Positions 1 to 9,426 of a stretch of DNA of 64,000 bases are shown piece by piece. The first letter of the stretch is position 1. Every line of letters begins with the position of its first letter. The position numbers and the translations under genes are program-made. The DNA is taken from contig JAHCGZ010000002.1 of assembly GCA_022117465.1 (NCBI GenBank), positions 124,001 through 188,000 on the forward strand, written 5' to 3'. The notes below the pieces were generated by a model, which made no database searches, was not told the origin of the DNA, and saw only the letters and a program-made list of their open reading frames with translations. This stretch comes from Candidatus Nitrosopumilus limneticus (GTDB lineage Archaea; Thermoproteota; Nitrososphaeria; Nitrososphaerales; Nitrosopumilaceae).

Positions 1-560
1 AATAATGTTACAGCATCACGAGCAGTTCCCTCAAAAATTATCGTAGAGGAATTAATTGAATCTAAATTAATTTCAGAAGTTTCAAAGAACTTTGCACCCT
101 TTAATGAACGAGGATGTTTAGTTGTTGTAATAGATACAGATTCTAATTCATTTTTAATTGATTTTAATCCATCCAATCCTGCAATTGCACCAGAAGGAAG
201 ATAGATTGTTTTTTTGAAATGTTTACATGCATCGTATAAAATATCAAAAATTGATTCATCTAATAATGCACCAACACTCATTATCATAAAATCGCGTTTA
301 TTTTGTAAAATACTTAAGCCATCATCTCTGACAGCATTTTGTGAAGCTGCTTCAACTACAATGTTTACAGAATGAGAAGATAACAAATGAGAATTTTCAA
401 CAATTTCAGGTTTATTATTTAATTTAGAAACAAGTAAAGCAGAAGCTTCTTTAGAATCATCATACACATGTGTCAAAATTCCAGGTATCTTGCCAGAATC
501 AATTGCAAGTGCAATTTGAGTACCCATGACACCACATCCTAATAATCCAATTTTTTTCAA
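1..560 (-). CDS. nadX: L-aspartate dehydrogenase, 3' end missing
   Basis: The reverse strand reads open from a TTG at 560 to the window edge, about 186 codons, so the C-terminus lies outside. The N-terminus has the Rossmann motif GCGVMGTQIA. Further in are SVGALLDE, the family block PSGAIAGLDGLKS and TTTKHPRSLKG, which are typical of aspartate dehydrogenase. This enzyme oxidises L-aspartate to iminoaspartate with NAD(P), feeding quinolinate synthase in NAD synthesis. TTG is chosen because an in-frame stop lies ten codons upstream with no ATG or GTG between. The family assignment is solid; the NAD-biosynthesis role is inferred, since nadA and nadC are not in the window. Confidence 0.85.
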   Translation of the reverse strand, partial: MKKIGLLGCGVMGTQIALAIDSGKIPGILTHVYDDSKEASALLVSKLNNKPEIVENSHLLSSHSVNIVVEAASQNAVRDDGLSILQNKRDFMIMSVGALLDESIFDILYDACKHFKKTIYLPSGAIAGLDGLKSIKNELESVSITTTKHPRSLKGAKFFETSEINLDSINSSTIIFEGTARDAVTL

Positions 561-625
561 GTGATCAGAATAGAAAAGTTCTCTTAATTAATGATAGTTT
601 AAAATAAAAAACAGAATCAGTGATA

Positions 626-1579
626 ATGGTGACAATTAATAAAAAAATAATTCTAGGAATATCATTTTTTTTGATATTTTCATTTATTTTTACCATAAAT
701 GCAGATATAGATTCTCCAAGAAAGCAAATAAAACAAGGGATATCTGCAGAGAACGTTCAATGTAGAAATGGATTAGAGATAGTTATTCGAACCAACGCAA
801 TGCCAGCATGTGTAAAATCAGAAACAGTTGATAAAATGCAAGAAAGAGGTATTTTATTTGCTACAAAAATTACTAAATCATATTCTGAGATTGTCACAGT
901 TCCAGCATCAAGCATGTCTGTAGTAAATTTCTACATTACAGATAATGATTTGAATCTGTCACATAGAGGTGTAGACGTAGTATCTACTGGAGGGCTTTTT
1001 GAGTTTACAATTAATGGGATTTCAATACAGGGACCTGAAAAAATGATTGAAACAGGATACGATACAGGTAAATTTTATCTAAAATTAGAATTACCTGAAA
1101 CAATTAATGGTAAACAACTAAGTCAGAATGACGTTGTTTTGATAAAATATTTAGATAAATCTAATTTATCTGGAGAACAAAGTGTGCAAGTAAAGTCAAT
1201 TCCACTAACAAAAACATTTGCCAAAGTTGAGACATTTGGAGGAGGTTCAAAAATTGGACGTGAGTTTATCTTAAGACTATACGAACCAGATTCAAATATA
1301 GATTCTAAAGATGAAGATAAAATTCCAATCAATCAATTAGAATTTACAAGTGAAGGAGGAATTAAAACTACGCTTGCAAATCCAAAATTTGATGCCAATT
1401 CCAATTTTCTAATTGAAACCGGACCCAACACAAATATCTTTGAAGTAAAAATCAAAATCCCGCGTCAAATTGACGATAAAATTATCCATATTGGAGATTG
1501 GTATGAGATAAAGTACATTGATAGTACCACTCCATCAAATTCAAATGAAAAAGTCATTTTCAAAGGTAAGATTGGATAA
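626..1579 (+). CDS. Secreted or membrane-anchored hypothetical protein
   Basis: The protein of about 317 residues opens with a charged stretch and one hydrophobic segment (FFLIFSFIFTI), a signal peptide or N-terminal anchor. The rest is beta-rich, with two similar halves that each include the phrase 'IETGxxTxxFxxK' and an ending like 'WYEIKYID'. This suggests tandem Ig-like domains. A motif near residues 45-60 (CRNGLEIVIR, ACVK) resembles one I associate with exported thaumarchaeal proteins. An in-frame GTG at 620 is an alternative start; the ATG at 626 is preferred. Function is unknown; an envelope role is inferred from the leader. Confidence 0.7.
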   Translation: MVTINKKIILGISFFLIFSFIFTINADIDSPRKQIKQGISAENVQCRNGLEIVIRTNAMPACVKSETVDKMQERGILFATKITKSYSEIVTVPASSMSVVNFYITDNDLNLSHRGVDVVSTGGLFEFTINGISIQGPEKMIETGYDTGKFYLKLELPETINGKQLSQNDVVLIKYLDKSNLSGEQSVQVKSIPLTKTFAKVETFGGGSKIGREFILRLYEPDSNIDSKDEDKIPINQLEFTSEGGIKTTLANPKFDANSNFLIETGPNTNIFEVKIKIPRQIDDKIIHIGDWYEIKYIDSTTPSNSNEKVIFKGKIG

Positions 1580-1638
1580 GTTGTTTGAATAGATCATCTT
1601 TGTCAAAACTCAACACAACCTAAAGATTTTATTCAAAC

Positions 1639-2490
1639 ATGACAAGTATTGTTGTGCTCAATACAGTATACAAAGATGCAATTATCAATAGAGAGAAAAT
1701 ATTATCAATTCTAAAAGGTCCAAAATTTGAGCAAATTTTACAAAAAGCACGAGTAAATTGGAATGAGTACACACCTACCAAAGAAAATGTAGTTACGGCA
1801 GGTATTGACAGTAGTTTCAATAATACTAAATTTCAAGGAATTGAATTATGGGCAACTACCGCAGTTTCAATAAAAACTGACGGAGTAGTTCTTGTGGATT
1901 TACATGATTCAGGACTAGGTTCAGATACGGATCTTTCAAGAATTGCAAGTAAAATGGAAATTGATGCATGTGAAAAAACAGTTGATGAAGTTGATTTAGT
2001 TTTAATGGATGGTTCACTTCACTCACAATTTATGACAAGACAATCATCATTAGATGTACAAGTTGTAAGAACAATGAACAAAAGAAAAAATGTCATATTC
2101 ATTGCAAAAACATCAAATACAAAAAAACAATTTGAGAATCTAGGATCACTGGCAGGAGATATTTTTTACTATAATCATGTTACAAATGGTCCAGGTTTTA
2201 GTGAAATATTTGTAGAAAAAAATTATGGTATAGATAAAATAATCTCATCAACATTTGTAAGATTAAGTGATTCGACTCCAATAATCAAATTAGAATTCTT
2301 AGGAGGTAAACACGATAATGAGGAGGTAAAATCAATTATGAATAAGTTATTTAAAACTAGTGTTGGTGGATATCCATATGCATTAAAGCTTGCACACAAC
2401 AACTGTAAAATATCAGACAAAGAACTTGGAAAAATGGTTAGTTTGTTAGGATTGAGTAATGAAATTGGTTCTAGAGAGGTATTAGGTTGA
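1639..2490 (+). CDS. nurA: NurA 5'-3' nuclease
   Basis: NurA is the nuclease partner of the HerA translocase; together they resect DNA ends to give 3' overhangs. The 283-residue protein has the NurA acidic motif AGIDSSF (D57) and a second acidic strand VLMDGS (D124), the expected metal ligands. It is the first gene of nurA-herA-mre11-rad50, the classic archaeal order. Its stop codon TGA overlaps the herA TTG start (TTGA). The family is assigned from these motifs and, strongly, from the operon. Confidence 0.9.
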   Translation: MTSIVVLNTVYKDAIINREKILSILKGPKFEQILQKARVNWNEYTPTKENVVTAGIDSSFNNTKFQGIELWATTAVSIKTDGVVLVDLHDSGLGSDTDLSRIASKMEIDACEKTVDEVDLVLMDGSLHSQFMTRQSSLDVQVVRTMNKRKNVIFIAKTSNTKKQFENLGSLAGDIFYYNHVTNGPGFSEIFVEKNYGIDKIISSTFVRLSDSTPIIKLEFLGGKHDNEEVKSIMNKLFKTSVGGYPYALKLAHNNCKISDKELGKMVSLLGLSNEIGSREVLG

Positions 2491-4019
2491 GTTTAGGTTT
2501 TGTGGTAGGAGAATCAAAACCTACATCAGTGACAGCAATTACATCAAGATCGTTATCAGTTGGAGAATACATCAAAATTAGTATAGATGAAGGAGAAATT
2601 TTGGGATTAGTTGAAAGATCATCAGTGTCAAGTGCAGCATTTACAGACGTTAGAAATTTTCATGAAGCAGAAGAAAGTACAGAAATTGCAGACATCAATA
2701 AAAGAGACAAAACATTTACAGCACATATAGGAATTTTAGGATTTTTAGAGAATTTACGTAAAGGTCAGTCAATTATTCCAGTAATTCCACCAATTCCAGG
2801 CACAGAAATCACACAACCAACTAATCAAGATTTAGAAGAAATTTTCAGTCCACAAAAAGAAGGATGGTTAAAAATTGGAAATTTATTACGGAATAAAAAT
2901 ATTGAAGCAAAAATCAATTTAGATAAAATTGTTTCAAGACATCTAGGAATCTTAGCAATGACCGGAATGGGTAAAAGTAATTTAGTTTCATTAATTACAA
3001 AAAAAATTTCAGAAGTAAAAGGAACAGTAATAATTTTTGATTATCACAACGATTACACAACATTAAACATTTCAAATGTTAATGTAATTGATGCAAAAAT
3101 TAATCCCAGATTACTTGAAGTAGACCAGTTTTCAGAAGTTTTAGAAATTAGAGAAAACGCAGATGTTCAACAACGAGTTTTAAGAATGACATTTACACAA
3201 GAAGTAAAAGAAGCAAGAGAATTTTGGAATAAATTAGAATATGAAGTGGCTTCACTTGTAAATTCAGATGATAAAAAATTAAAAGAAATCAGAACATCAG
3301 CATATAGAGTGCAAGATATCATAGAGGATGCACAAAGACGATTTGATGATATTTTAGATCCAGATATTGGAAATCCAATGGACTACATAAAAGAAGGATA
3401 TACAAACATCATTAATATTTCAGAATTATCAGAAAAACAAGCAAATGTAGCAATGGGGTTTTATTTACAGCAATTACTAAAAGATAGAAAAAATGCAACA
3501 ATAGCAAAACATGGAAAAACAAAAAATCAAAAAGATTTTAAATTCTATGAACCAGTTTTTATAATTCTTGAAGAAGCCCACGTGTTTATTCCAAAAGATC
3601 ACGATACTGCAGCAAAGTATTGGGCTGCAAAAATTGCAAGGGAAGGAAGGAAATTTGGAGTAGGTTTAGCAATAGTATCACAAAGACCACGCAGCGTGGA
3701 TCTAAACATTCTCAGTCAAATGGGCTCATTTGCGATAATGAAAATTATTCAAGAAGATGACCAAAGACAAATAGCCTCAGCCACAGAATCAACTAGTCGT
3801 GAATTGATATCACAATTAACGTCATTAAACGTAGGAGATGCAGTTCTTGTTGGGCAATGGACAAATTTACCATCCATGGTTCATGTTGAGGAGGTAAAAG
3901 AAAAGAAAATGGGAGCGGATCAAAGTGCAACTAAAGCTTGGATAAAGGCTGATAAAATGAAAAATATCGGAGTAGAATCAACACAAGGATTAATTCAAAA
4001 AGATTTATTATTAAAGTAA
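2487..4019 (+). CDS. herA: HerA hexameric DNA translocase
   Basis: HerA is an FtsK/VirB4-type ATPase that pumps DNA into NurA during end resection. The 510-residue protein has an N-terminal HAS-barrel region (about 1-90), a Walker A motif TGMGKSN near residue 160, and a Walker B motif FIILEEAH near 360. A conserved REGRKFGVGLAIVSQRP follows, containing the arginine-rich sensor region. The TTG start overlaps the nurA stop, and the TAA shares its last base with the mre11 ATG, so the four genes are translationally coupled. Length is normal for archaeal HerA. Confidence 0.95.
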   Translation: MSLGFVVGESKPTSVTAITSRSLSVGEYIKISIDEGEILGLVERSSVSSAAFTDVRNFHEAEESTEIADINKRDKTFTAHIGILGFLENLRKGQSIIPVIPPIPGTEITQPTNQDLEEIFSPQKEGWLKIGNLLRNKNIEAKINLDKIVSRHLGILAMTGMGKSNLVSLITKKISEVKGTVIIFDYHNDYTTLNISNVNVIDAKINPRLLEVDQFSEVLEIRENADVQQRVLRMTFTQEVKEAREFWNKLEYEVASLVNSDDKKLKEIRTSAYRVQDIIEDAQRRFDDILDPDIGNPMDYIKEGYTNIINISELSEKQANVAMGFYLQQLLKDRKNATIAKHGKTKNQKDFKFYEPVFIILEEAHVFIPKDHDTAAKYWAAKIAREGRKFGVGLAIVSQRPRSVDLNILSQMGSFAIMKIIQEDDQRQIASATESTSRELISQLTSLNVGDAVLVGQWTNLPSMVHVEEVKEKKMGADQSATKAWIKADKMKNIGVESTQGLIQKDLLLK

Positions 4020-5158
4020 TGTTATTTTCACATATTTCAGATACACATTTGGGATTAGTACAGTACGGTTCCAATGAGAGAGAACAAGATGTCTATGATG
4101 TTTTCAATCAAGCAATCGACATATCAATTAAGGATCATGTAGATTTTGTAATTTTTGCAGGAGATATTTTTAATGTACCAAATCCAAACGGTACGGCAAT
4201 TATACAAATGGCAAATGCATTAAAGCGTTTAAAAGAAAACGATATTGATTCATTTTTTATTTTAGGTGAACACGACATTAGTAGAATTAGAACAACTCCA
4301 ATTCCATACACATATCATAATTTAGGATTTTCTAAATATATTGGAGATGGAAAACCTATAGAGTATAAAGGAATCAGGATAGCTGGATTAGATAAAATAA
4401 GAAAAACAGAAATGATACAATATCAAGAAACATTTCTAAATTTAGATAAAAGTGCAGAAAAATTTTCAGGGCATAAAATATTGGTGTTACATCAAGGAAT
4501 TACAGAGTTTAATAAATTTGCAGGAGAATTACAATCTACAGATTTACCAAAAAACTTCACATATTATGCAATGGGACATTTGCATGATAAAGATATAAAA
4601 CAATTTAATCACCTCAAAGGACCAATTGTATATCCAGGATCAATTGAACTAACAACTAGTGAAGGAATTAAAGATACCAAAAAAGGATTTTTTGAAATAG
4701 ATATTTCCGGAAAAGATTCAATTCCAAAGTGGATTGAATTAGATATTAGACCTCAATTCTCATTTAACACAGAATACAAAGAATTAACAAAAACAATTGA
4801 TCAAATTACAGAAAAAATCAGTAGTTTGACAAAAAAGCCAATGATTCAAGTAAAAATAGAAGGTGAAAACATTGAAACAGACCATATTCAGGCACAAATT
4901 TCAAGATTAAACTCATTATCATTAAGATGTTTTTGGAAAATCACTACAAAACAAATATCAGATTCATCAGTATTTCTAGAAAGGCCAAAGCTAATTGAAG
5001 ATGAAATGTTTAGACTTTCAATAAATGCATTAGATTCAGAAAAAGATGCAAATTTTGCAATTAAAGAACTTTTACCAACACTGTCAACAGACGGAATGAA
5101 TCAAGCATTAGAAATAATTTTAGAAAATTATGAAAAATTTAAAAAGGAAGAAAAATAA
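4019..5158 (+). CDS. mre11: Mre11 nuclease
   Basis: Mre11 is the metallophosphoesterase nuclease of the Mre11-Rad50 complex. Visible motifs are SDTHLG (D8, H10), FAGDIF (D49), GEHD (83-86), VLHQG and MGHLHD. The usual third motif is GNHD with a metal-binding Asn; here residue 84 is Glu (see findings). The C-terminal third is lysine-rich and should hold the capping and Rad50-binding regions. At 379 residues it is close to archaeal homologues. The ATG overlaps the herA stop by one base, and the stop overlaps the rad50 ATG by one base. Confidence 0.94.
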   Translation: MLFSHISDTHLGLVQYGSNEREQDVYDVFNQAIDISIKDHVDFVIFAGDIFNVPNPNGTAIIQMANALKRLKENDIDSFFILGEHDISRIRTTPIPYTYHNLGFSKYIGDGKPIEYKGIRIAGLDKIRKTEMIQYQETFLNLDKSAEKFSGHKILVLHQGITEFNKFAGELQSTDLPKNFTYYAMGHLHDKDIKQFNHLKGPIVYPGSIELTTSEGIKDTKKGFFEIDISGKDSIPKWIELDIRPQFSFNTEYKELTKTIDQITEKISSLTKKPMIQVKIEGENIETDHIQAQISRLNSLSLRCFWKITTKQISDSSVFLERPKLIEDEMFRLSINALDSEKDANFAIKELLPTLSTDGMNQALEIILENYEKFKKEEK

Positions 5159-7227
5159 TGATAACGTCAATTGAACTAGTAGATTTTTTAGCACATTCAG
5201 ATACAAAATTAGAATTTGAAGATGGAGTAACTATTTTTGTAGGAGAAAATGGTGCAGGTAAATCAAGCATTATTGATGGAATTACATTTTCATTATTTGG
5301 AGAACATACAAGAAAATCGAATAAAGGATTAATCAGACGTGGAGCAAATCAAGGATATGCAAAAATTAAATTCACTATAAACAATAAACAATATGAAACA
5401 GTTAGAAAAATAGATAGTAAAGGCAGTCTATCTGCAACATTTTATGAAATAACAAAAAATGAACGAATAGAAATTGCCGCTGGAGAGAGAAAACAATTTG
5501 GAGATGGAATGACAAAACAAGTAGAAAAAATAGTAGGAATGAATTTTAAAAAATTAAAAATAGCATCAATTGTACAACAAGGAGAATTAAATTCAATAAT
5601 AAATGCAGAACCAAAAGAATTCAAAGAATTACTTAATGCTATAATTGGAATAGACAAATTAGATATTGCATCAGAATATATGAAAAAAATAATAAAAGAA
5701 TTTCGTGAAAAAATTAAAATAGATTTAGGATATGATGATACTCATATTGAGATTTTAGAACGAGATTTTGAAAAATATCAACATGATATTAAAGAGGAAG
5801 GTCCTAAAAAAATTCAATTAGAATTAAAACAAAAAGAAATGCAGGAAGAACTCAGAACATTACAAGATAAGTTAGAAATTGAAACACCAAAAATTGAGAA
5901 AATTAATCAATTGGAATTAAGAAAAAAAGAACTTTTGAGATATGCAAAAGAAATAATTGAAAATATACGACAAAAAATTAGTCAAAATGAGCGTAAAATC
6001 TCTGATTGTGAGGGTTGTTTTGATGAAATTAAACTAAAAGGAGATTTCGAATTAAAAATTCAAAAAGTTGAAGAAGCAATTGAAGAAACATTAAAAAAAA
6101 TACAAGAAACGACAATTCAAATTGCATCTTTAAAAGAAAAAGAAATTCTAGCATCAAAATTACAATTAAAGGATAACAAATGCCCAGTATGTGATTCAAT
6201 TGTTAAAAAACTGAATCCATTTTTTCAAGAAGAGCATATTAAAGAAGAAATAATCAAATTACAGAAAGACATAATATCAAAAGAAAAAGAACGAAATATG
6301 TATACTCTAGAAAGAAAAGAATTTTTAGAAAAAGTACAAAAAACACGTGATGCAGAAATAACACTTAGAGCACATTCAATTAGTAATGAGGATGAATTAA
6401 TAAAAATTGAAAAAGATATAATAATTCAAAAACAAAAATTACTATTATTTGATAATAGTGATTTAAAACAAATATCACAAATAGATAACCATACAGAATT
6501 AATTTTTGAAAATATATTAAAATTAGAATTTGAAACAAAGGAATTTAGTGAACAAAAATTTTCAAATCTTAAAAAAATAATATTAGAAAAACAAAGAGAT
6601 GTATCTCAAATTGATCAACAAATGGGAGGAGTTTTAGAGAAAATAGATAAAGCTAAAAAACAGATTGACACAATTGAAAAATCAATTTTAGAGCTTAAAA
6701 AAGTAAAAAAATATATTTCAAAATTAAATAAAATTGAAACAAATATTTTTAGTAGGGATGGATCAGTTGCAACAAGCTTAAGATCATGGGCATTAAATTC
6801 AATTTCAGTTAAAGCGTCAGAATATCTATCATTTTTAAATACAAAAATTCTAAGAATTGCATTATCCGAAAAAACCAGAGATGTATCAATTGCATGTTAT
6901 TCAAAAACAGAGGTGCTAGAATTGGAATCTCTAAGTGGAGGAGAAAAAGTGAGCGTAGCATTAGCATTACGACTAGGAATGGCAAGTTTACTAGGAGCAT
7001 CAAATCTAAATTTAATGATACTAGATGAGCCGACAACACATCTGGATGTAGAAAGAAAAAAATCCCTGGTAAGAGTTTTATCACAATTATCAGAAATTTC
7101 AAACTCACAAGCACCAATGCAATTTTTAATTATCACTCATGATGCAGAAATATTTGAAAATTCAAATGTTGAACAAATTTACAAATTTGAATCCAATGAA
7201 GAAGGCACTAAAGTTATTGCACTTTAA
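5158..7227 (+). CDS. rad50: Rad50 ATPase with zinc hook
   Basis: Rad50 is the SMC-like ATPase that tethers DNA ends and controls Mre11. The sequence shows Walker A GENGAGKSS (29-37), a long Lys/Glu-rich coiled coil, the zinc hook CPVC (342-345), a returning coiled coil, the ABC signature LSGGEK and Walker B LMILDEPTTHLD. At 689 residues the coiled-coil arms are shorter than in many Rad50 proteins of roughly 850-900 residues. It is the last gene of the operon. Confidence 0.96.
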   Translation: MITSIELVDFLAHSDTKLEFEDGVTIFVGENGAGKSSIIDGITFSLFGEHTRKSNKGLIRRGANQGYAKIKFTINNKQYETVRKIDSKGSLSATFYEITKNERIEIAAGERKQFGDGMTKQVEKIVGMNFKKLKIASIVQQGELNSIINAEPKEFKELLNAIIGIDKLDIASEYMKKIIKEFREKIKIDLGYDDTHIEILERDFEKYQHDIKEEGPKKIQLELKQKEMQEELRTLQDKLEIETPKIEKINQLELRKKELLRYAKEIIENIRQKISQNERKISDCEGCFDEIKLKGDFELKIQKVEEAIEETLKKIQETTIQIASLKEKEILASKLQLKDNKCPVCDSIVKKLNPFFQEEHIKEEIIKLQKDIISKEKERNMYTLERKEFLEKVQKTRDAEITLRAHSISNEDELIKIEKDIIIQKQKLLLFDNSDLKQISQIDNHTELIFENILKLEFETKEFSEQKFSNLKKIILEKQRDVSQIDQQMGGVLEKIDKAKKQIDTIEKSILELKKVKKYISKLNKIETNIFSRDGSVATSLRSWALNSISVKASEYLSFLNTKILRIALSEKTRDVSIACYSKTEVLELESLSGGEKVSVALALRLGMASLLGASNLNLMILDEPTTHLDVERKKSLVRVLSQLSEISNSQAPMQFLIITHDAEIFENSNVEQIYKFESNEEGTKVIAL

Positions 7228-7279
7228 AAAATAATTCAACAGTATTTAAAATAAATTTTAATTATTAATTTATATAAAA

Positions 7280-8170
7280 TTATTCTACGATGATTGTACC
7301 TTGCATCCAAGTGTGCAACATACAATAGTATGGAACTTCACCTGCAGTTTCTGGAGTCCATTCAAATGAATCCTCTGCATACATAATTCCAGTATCAAAT
7401 GTTCCACTTGGTGAAGGACTAAATCCATCTACTGTTCCTGCAGTAAAGGAATGCATTGCTGCAGCTGAATCAGAATTTATCATAGTAACTACAGAACCCG
7501 CATTTACAGTAATTGTATTTGGAGTGTAACAATCTGATGCTGCTTGACAATCCATACTCATTCCAGAATTATCTGCTGTTTTAATTACAGTTTGGGATAC
7601 AATTAATTCTTCAACAACTGGTTCTTGTATAGTTTCAACAACTGGTTCTTGTATAGTTTCAACAACTGGTTCTTCTACAGTTTCAGGTACAGTTTGATCT
7701 AATACTATAGGAGTAACAATAAATGCAGTTTCAATACCTTTAGGTCCATAAATTGCATCGCCATGGCCTAAACCTTGTACGACAACTTGAATGTCAATAA
7801 CAGAATCAGTTAATGTAATACTTTCATGAACAGGATATATTCCAGGATGACGGTGTGATGCTAGTACTGAAAGAATTGAATTAGAATCTTGACTTGCAAA
7901 AATATCATAATTAACATGATCAACAATATTTCCATCATCATCTCTAAATTCAACTTCAAGAACAAGTGAGTCGCCAACATTAGTACTAGTAGTTAACAGA
8001 CTAGGGTTAACTGAAAGTTGATTAAGGTCTTCTTCAATTTGATTAATTTTATTATCAGACGTCTCAATAATACGTGGTTCAATAATATCATTAGGTTCAG
8101 CAATAATTAGAGCTAAAGATATTGCAACTAAAATTCCCACAATTGCAATTACACCATATGAAAAATTCAT
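7280..8170 (-). CDS. Membrane-anchored plastocyanin-like copper protein
   Basis: Residues about 1-25 form a hydrophobic anchor (VIAIVGILVAISLALII). A beta-rich domain follows, then a Pro/Val/Glu/Thr linker with copies of PVVETIQE, and finally a C-terminal cupredoxin domain. The type 1 copper ligands are all present: His in AAMHSF, then Cys, His and Met in YYCMLHTWMQG. Thaumarchaea use many such blue copper proteins in place of cytochromes for electron transfer outside the membrane. The ATG at 8170 is preferred to an in-frame GTG at 8179, because it begins just after the upstream stop and behind GGTGGATGAG. Probably co-transcribed with the HEAT gene. Confidence 0.88.
   Translation of the reverse strand: MNFSYGVIAIVGILVAISLALIIAEPNDIIEPRIIETSDNKINQIEEDLNQLSVNPSLLTTSTNVGDSLVLEVEFRDDDGNIVDHVNYDIFASQDSNSILSVLASHRHPGIYPVHESITLTDSVIDIQVVVQGLGHGDAIYGPKGIETAFIVTPIVLDQTVPETVEEPVVETIQEPVVETIQEPVVEELIVSQTVIKTADNSGMSMDCQAASDCYTPNTITVNAGSVVTMINSDSAAAMHSFTAGTVDGFSPSPSGTFDTGIMYAEDSFEWTPETAGEVPYYCMLHTWMQGTIIVE
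7611..7685. repeat. 24-bp tandem repeat encoding PVVETIQE
   Basis: About three copies of a 24-bp unit (core tttcaacaactggttctt) encode the flexible linker between the two domains of the cupredoxin gene. A closely related array lies at 11781-11922 in another membrane protein gene. Confidence 0.85.
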
Positions 8171-8171
8171 C

Positions 8172-8660
8172 TCATCCACCTGTTAATTTAGCAAATTTTT
8201 CATTCTTACTTAAAGTTTCCATAAATACAATATTTGATAAAGCAACAACTGCAGATTCTACTACTGGTGCATCTGGATCACTTAGTGCTTTTTCTAAAGT
8301 TTCTTTTGCTTCTTTATTTCCAACTACCCCCAAGGCGATTGCTGCCTCATGACGAACAAACATACTTGGATCATTTAGAGTTGCATCAATAAGCGGAGGA
8401 ATAGCGGAGGAATATGACATTTGACCTAATGCAAAAGCAGCTTCATGTCGAACTAATTCATTATCATCATTTTTTAAAACTTTAGCAATATGTGGAATTT
8501 TATCCTCACCACCAAAATCAACCAAAATACATGTGGATCTTGTTCTAACTACATAGTCGGGATGATTCAAAAGAGAAATAAAGTATTCCACATCGTTATC
8601 TTCATATTTTAATTCCATTTCTGTAAAAAGGGCCAATCTTTCATCAGGTATTACTAACAA
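8172..8660 (-). CDS. HEAT-repeat protein with deoxyhypusine hydroxylase-like HE pairs
   Basis: The 162-residue protein consists of about four HEAT/PBS-lyase-type helical repeats. Two of them carry VRHEAAFALG and VRHEAAIALG, placing His-Glu pairs at 72/73 and 104/105. Deoxyhypusine hydroxylase binds a di-iron centre with four such pairs, the first two spaced 33 residues apart, so the resemblance is notable. Only two pairs are present here, so the activity is uncertain. A TATA-like element (ATAATATAG on the reverse strand, about 8684-8692) centred 28 bases before the TTG at 8660 suggests a nearly leaderless transcript from that TTG. An ATG at 8618 is the alternative start. The gene lies one base upstream of the cupredoxin gene. 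Confidence 0.75.
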   Translation of the reverse strand: MLVIPDERLALFTEMELKYEDNDVEYFISLLNHPDYVVRTRSTCILVDFGGEDKIPHIAKVLKNDDNELVRHEAAFALGQMSYSSAIPPLIDATLNDPSMFVRHEAAIALGVVGNKEAKETLEKALSDPDAPVVESAVVALSNIVFMETLSKNEKFAKLTGG

Positions 8661-8759
8661 TTTACTGTGAAATTTTCTGAGGTCTATATTATCCTACTTG
8701 AGAAAAAATTAGATACTTGTAGAGTTATGTATTTATCATAAAAAAATTACCCAAACAAT

Positions 8760-9425
8760 ATGGGTGTAAAAATAGGTGAGAAAGCACCAAATTTTGGGGT
8801 TTCACATTGGGTACAAGGAGCCCCAACAAATTTTGATCAAGAAAAAGATCATATTGTATTGTTAGAAGTATTTCAAGTGAATTGCCCAGGATGTTTTATG
8901 GGAGCAATTCCAGATGCCATAAAAATTTATGAAAAATATAAAAATGAAGGAGTGACAGTAATAGGCCTTGCAACAGCATTTGAAGATTTTGATAAAAATA
9001 ATTTAGATAATTTGAAAATGCTTGTAGAAACAGGAGAAGTGGTAGGTGAAACAAAAAGTGCACTGGCACAATATGGTCAGTTACAAGAAGGAAGTAAATT
9101 ATCTTTTAAAATTCCATTTCCAATAGGAATGGACAATTTAATAAAAAGCTCAGGTGAAATTACACAAGAAAAAATATTGGAATTCATTTATCCGCAAATA
9201 CCAGAATTTGATTCCCAACCAGAAGAGTATAGGAATCAAATAATTCAAAGAGTAAAAGATCATATGAGATCAAAAGAGTATTCTGCTGAAACATTTGAAA
9301 ACTTTTCACTACAAGGTACACCATCAGCTATACTAGTAGATAGAAAAGGAATTCTAAGAAATGTGTCATTTGGTCAAACAGGACATATTGATGGAATGAT
9401 TCAAAAGTTACTTAAAGAAGATTAA
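8760..9425 (+). CDS. Peroxiredoxin/TlpA-like thioredoxin-fold protein
   Basis: The 221-residue protein begins with GEKAPNF, the usual opening of AhpC/TSA and TlpA-type redoxins. It has a CxxC active site CPGC near residue 43, a cis-Pro block GTPSAILVD and a 'RKGILRNVSFG' strand. A 60-residue insertion rich in charged residues lies mid-protein. No signal peptide is seen, so it should be cytoplasmic. It is likely a thiol-disulfide oxidoreductase or peroxidase; the exact substrate cannot be told. Confidence 0.8.
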   Translation: MGVKIGEKAPNFGVSHWVQGAPTNFDQEKDHIVLLEVFQVNCPGCFMGAIPDAIKIYEKYKNEGVTVIGLATAFEDFDKNNLDNLKMLVETGEVVGETKSALAQYGQLQEGSKLSFKIPFPIGMDNLIKSSGEITQEKILEFIYPQIPEFDSQPEEYRNQIIQRVKDHMRSKEYSAETFENFSLQGTPSAILVDRKGILRNVSFGQTGHIDGMIQKLLKED

Positions 9426-9426
9426 A

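Noticed and set aside
6809-7136. Overlapping reverse-strand open frames inside rad50
   Set aside because: They lie opposite the conserved ABC signature and Walker B region; rad50 is clearly the coding strand.
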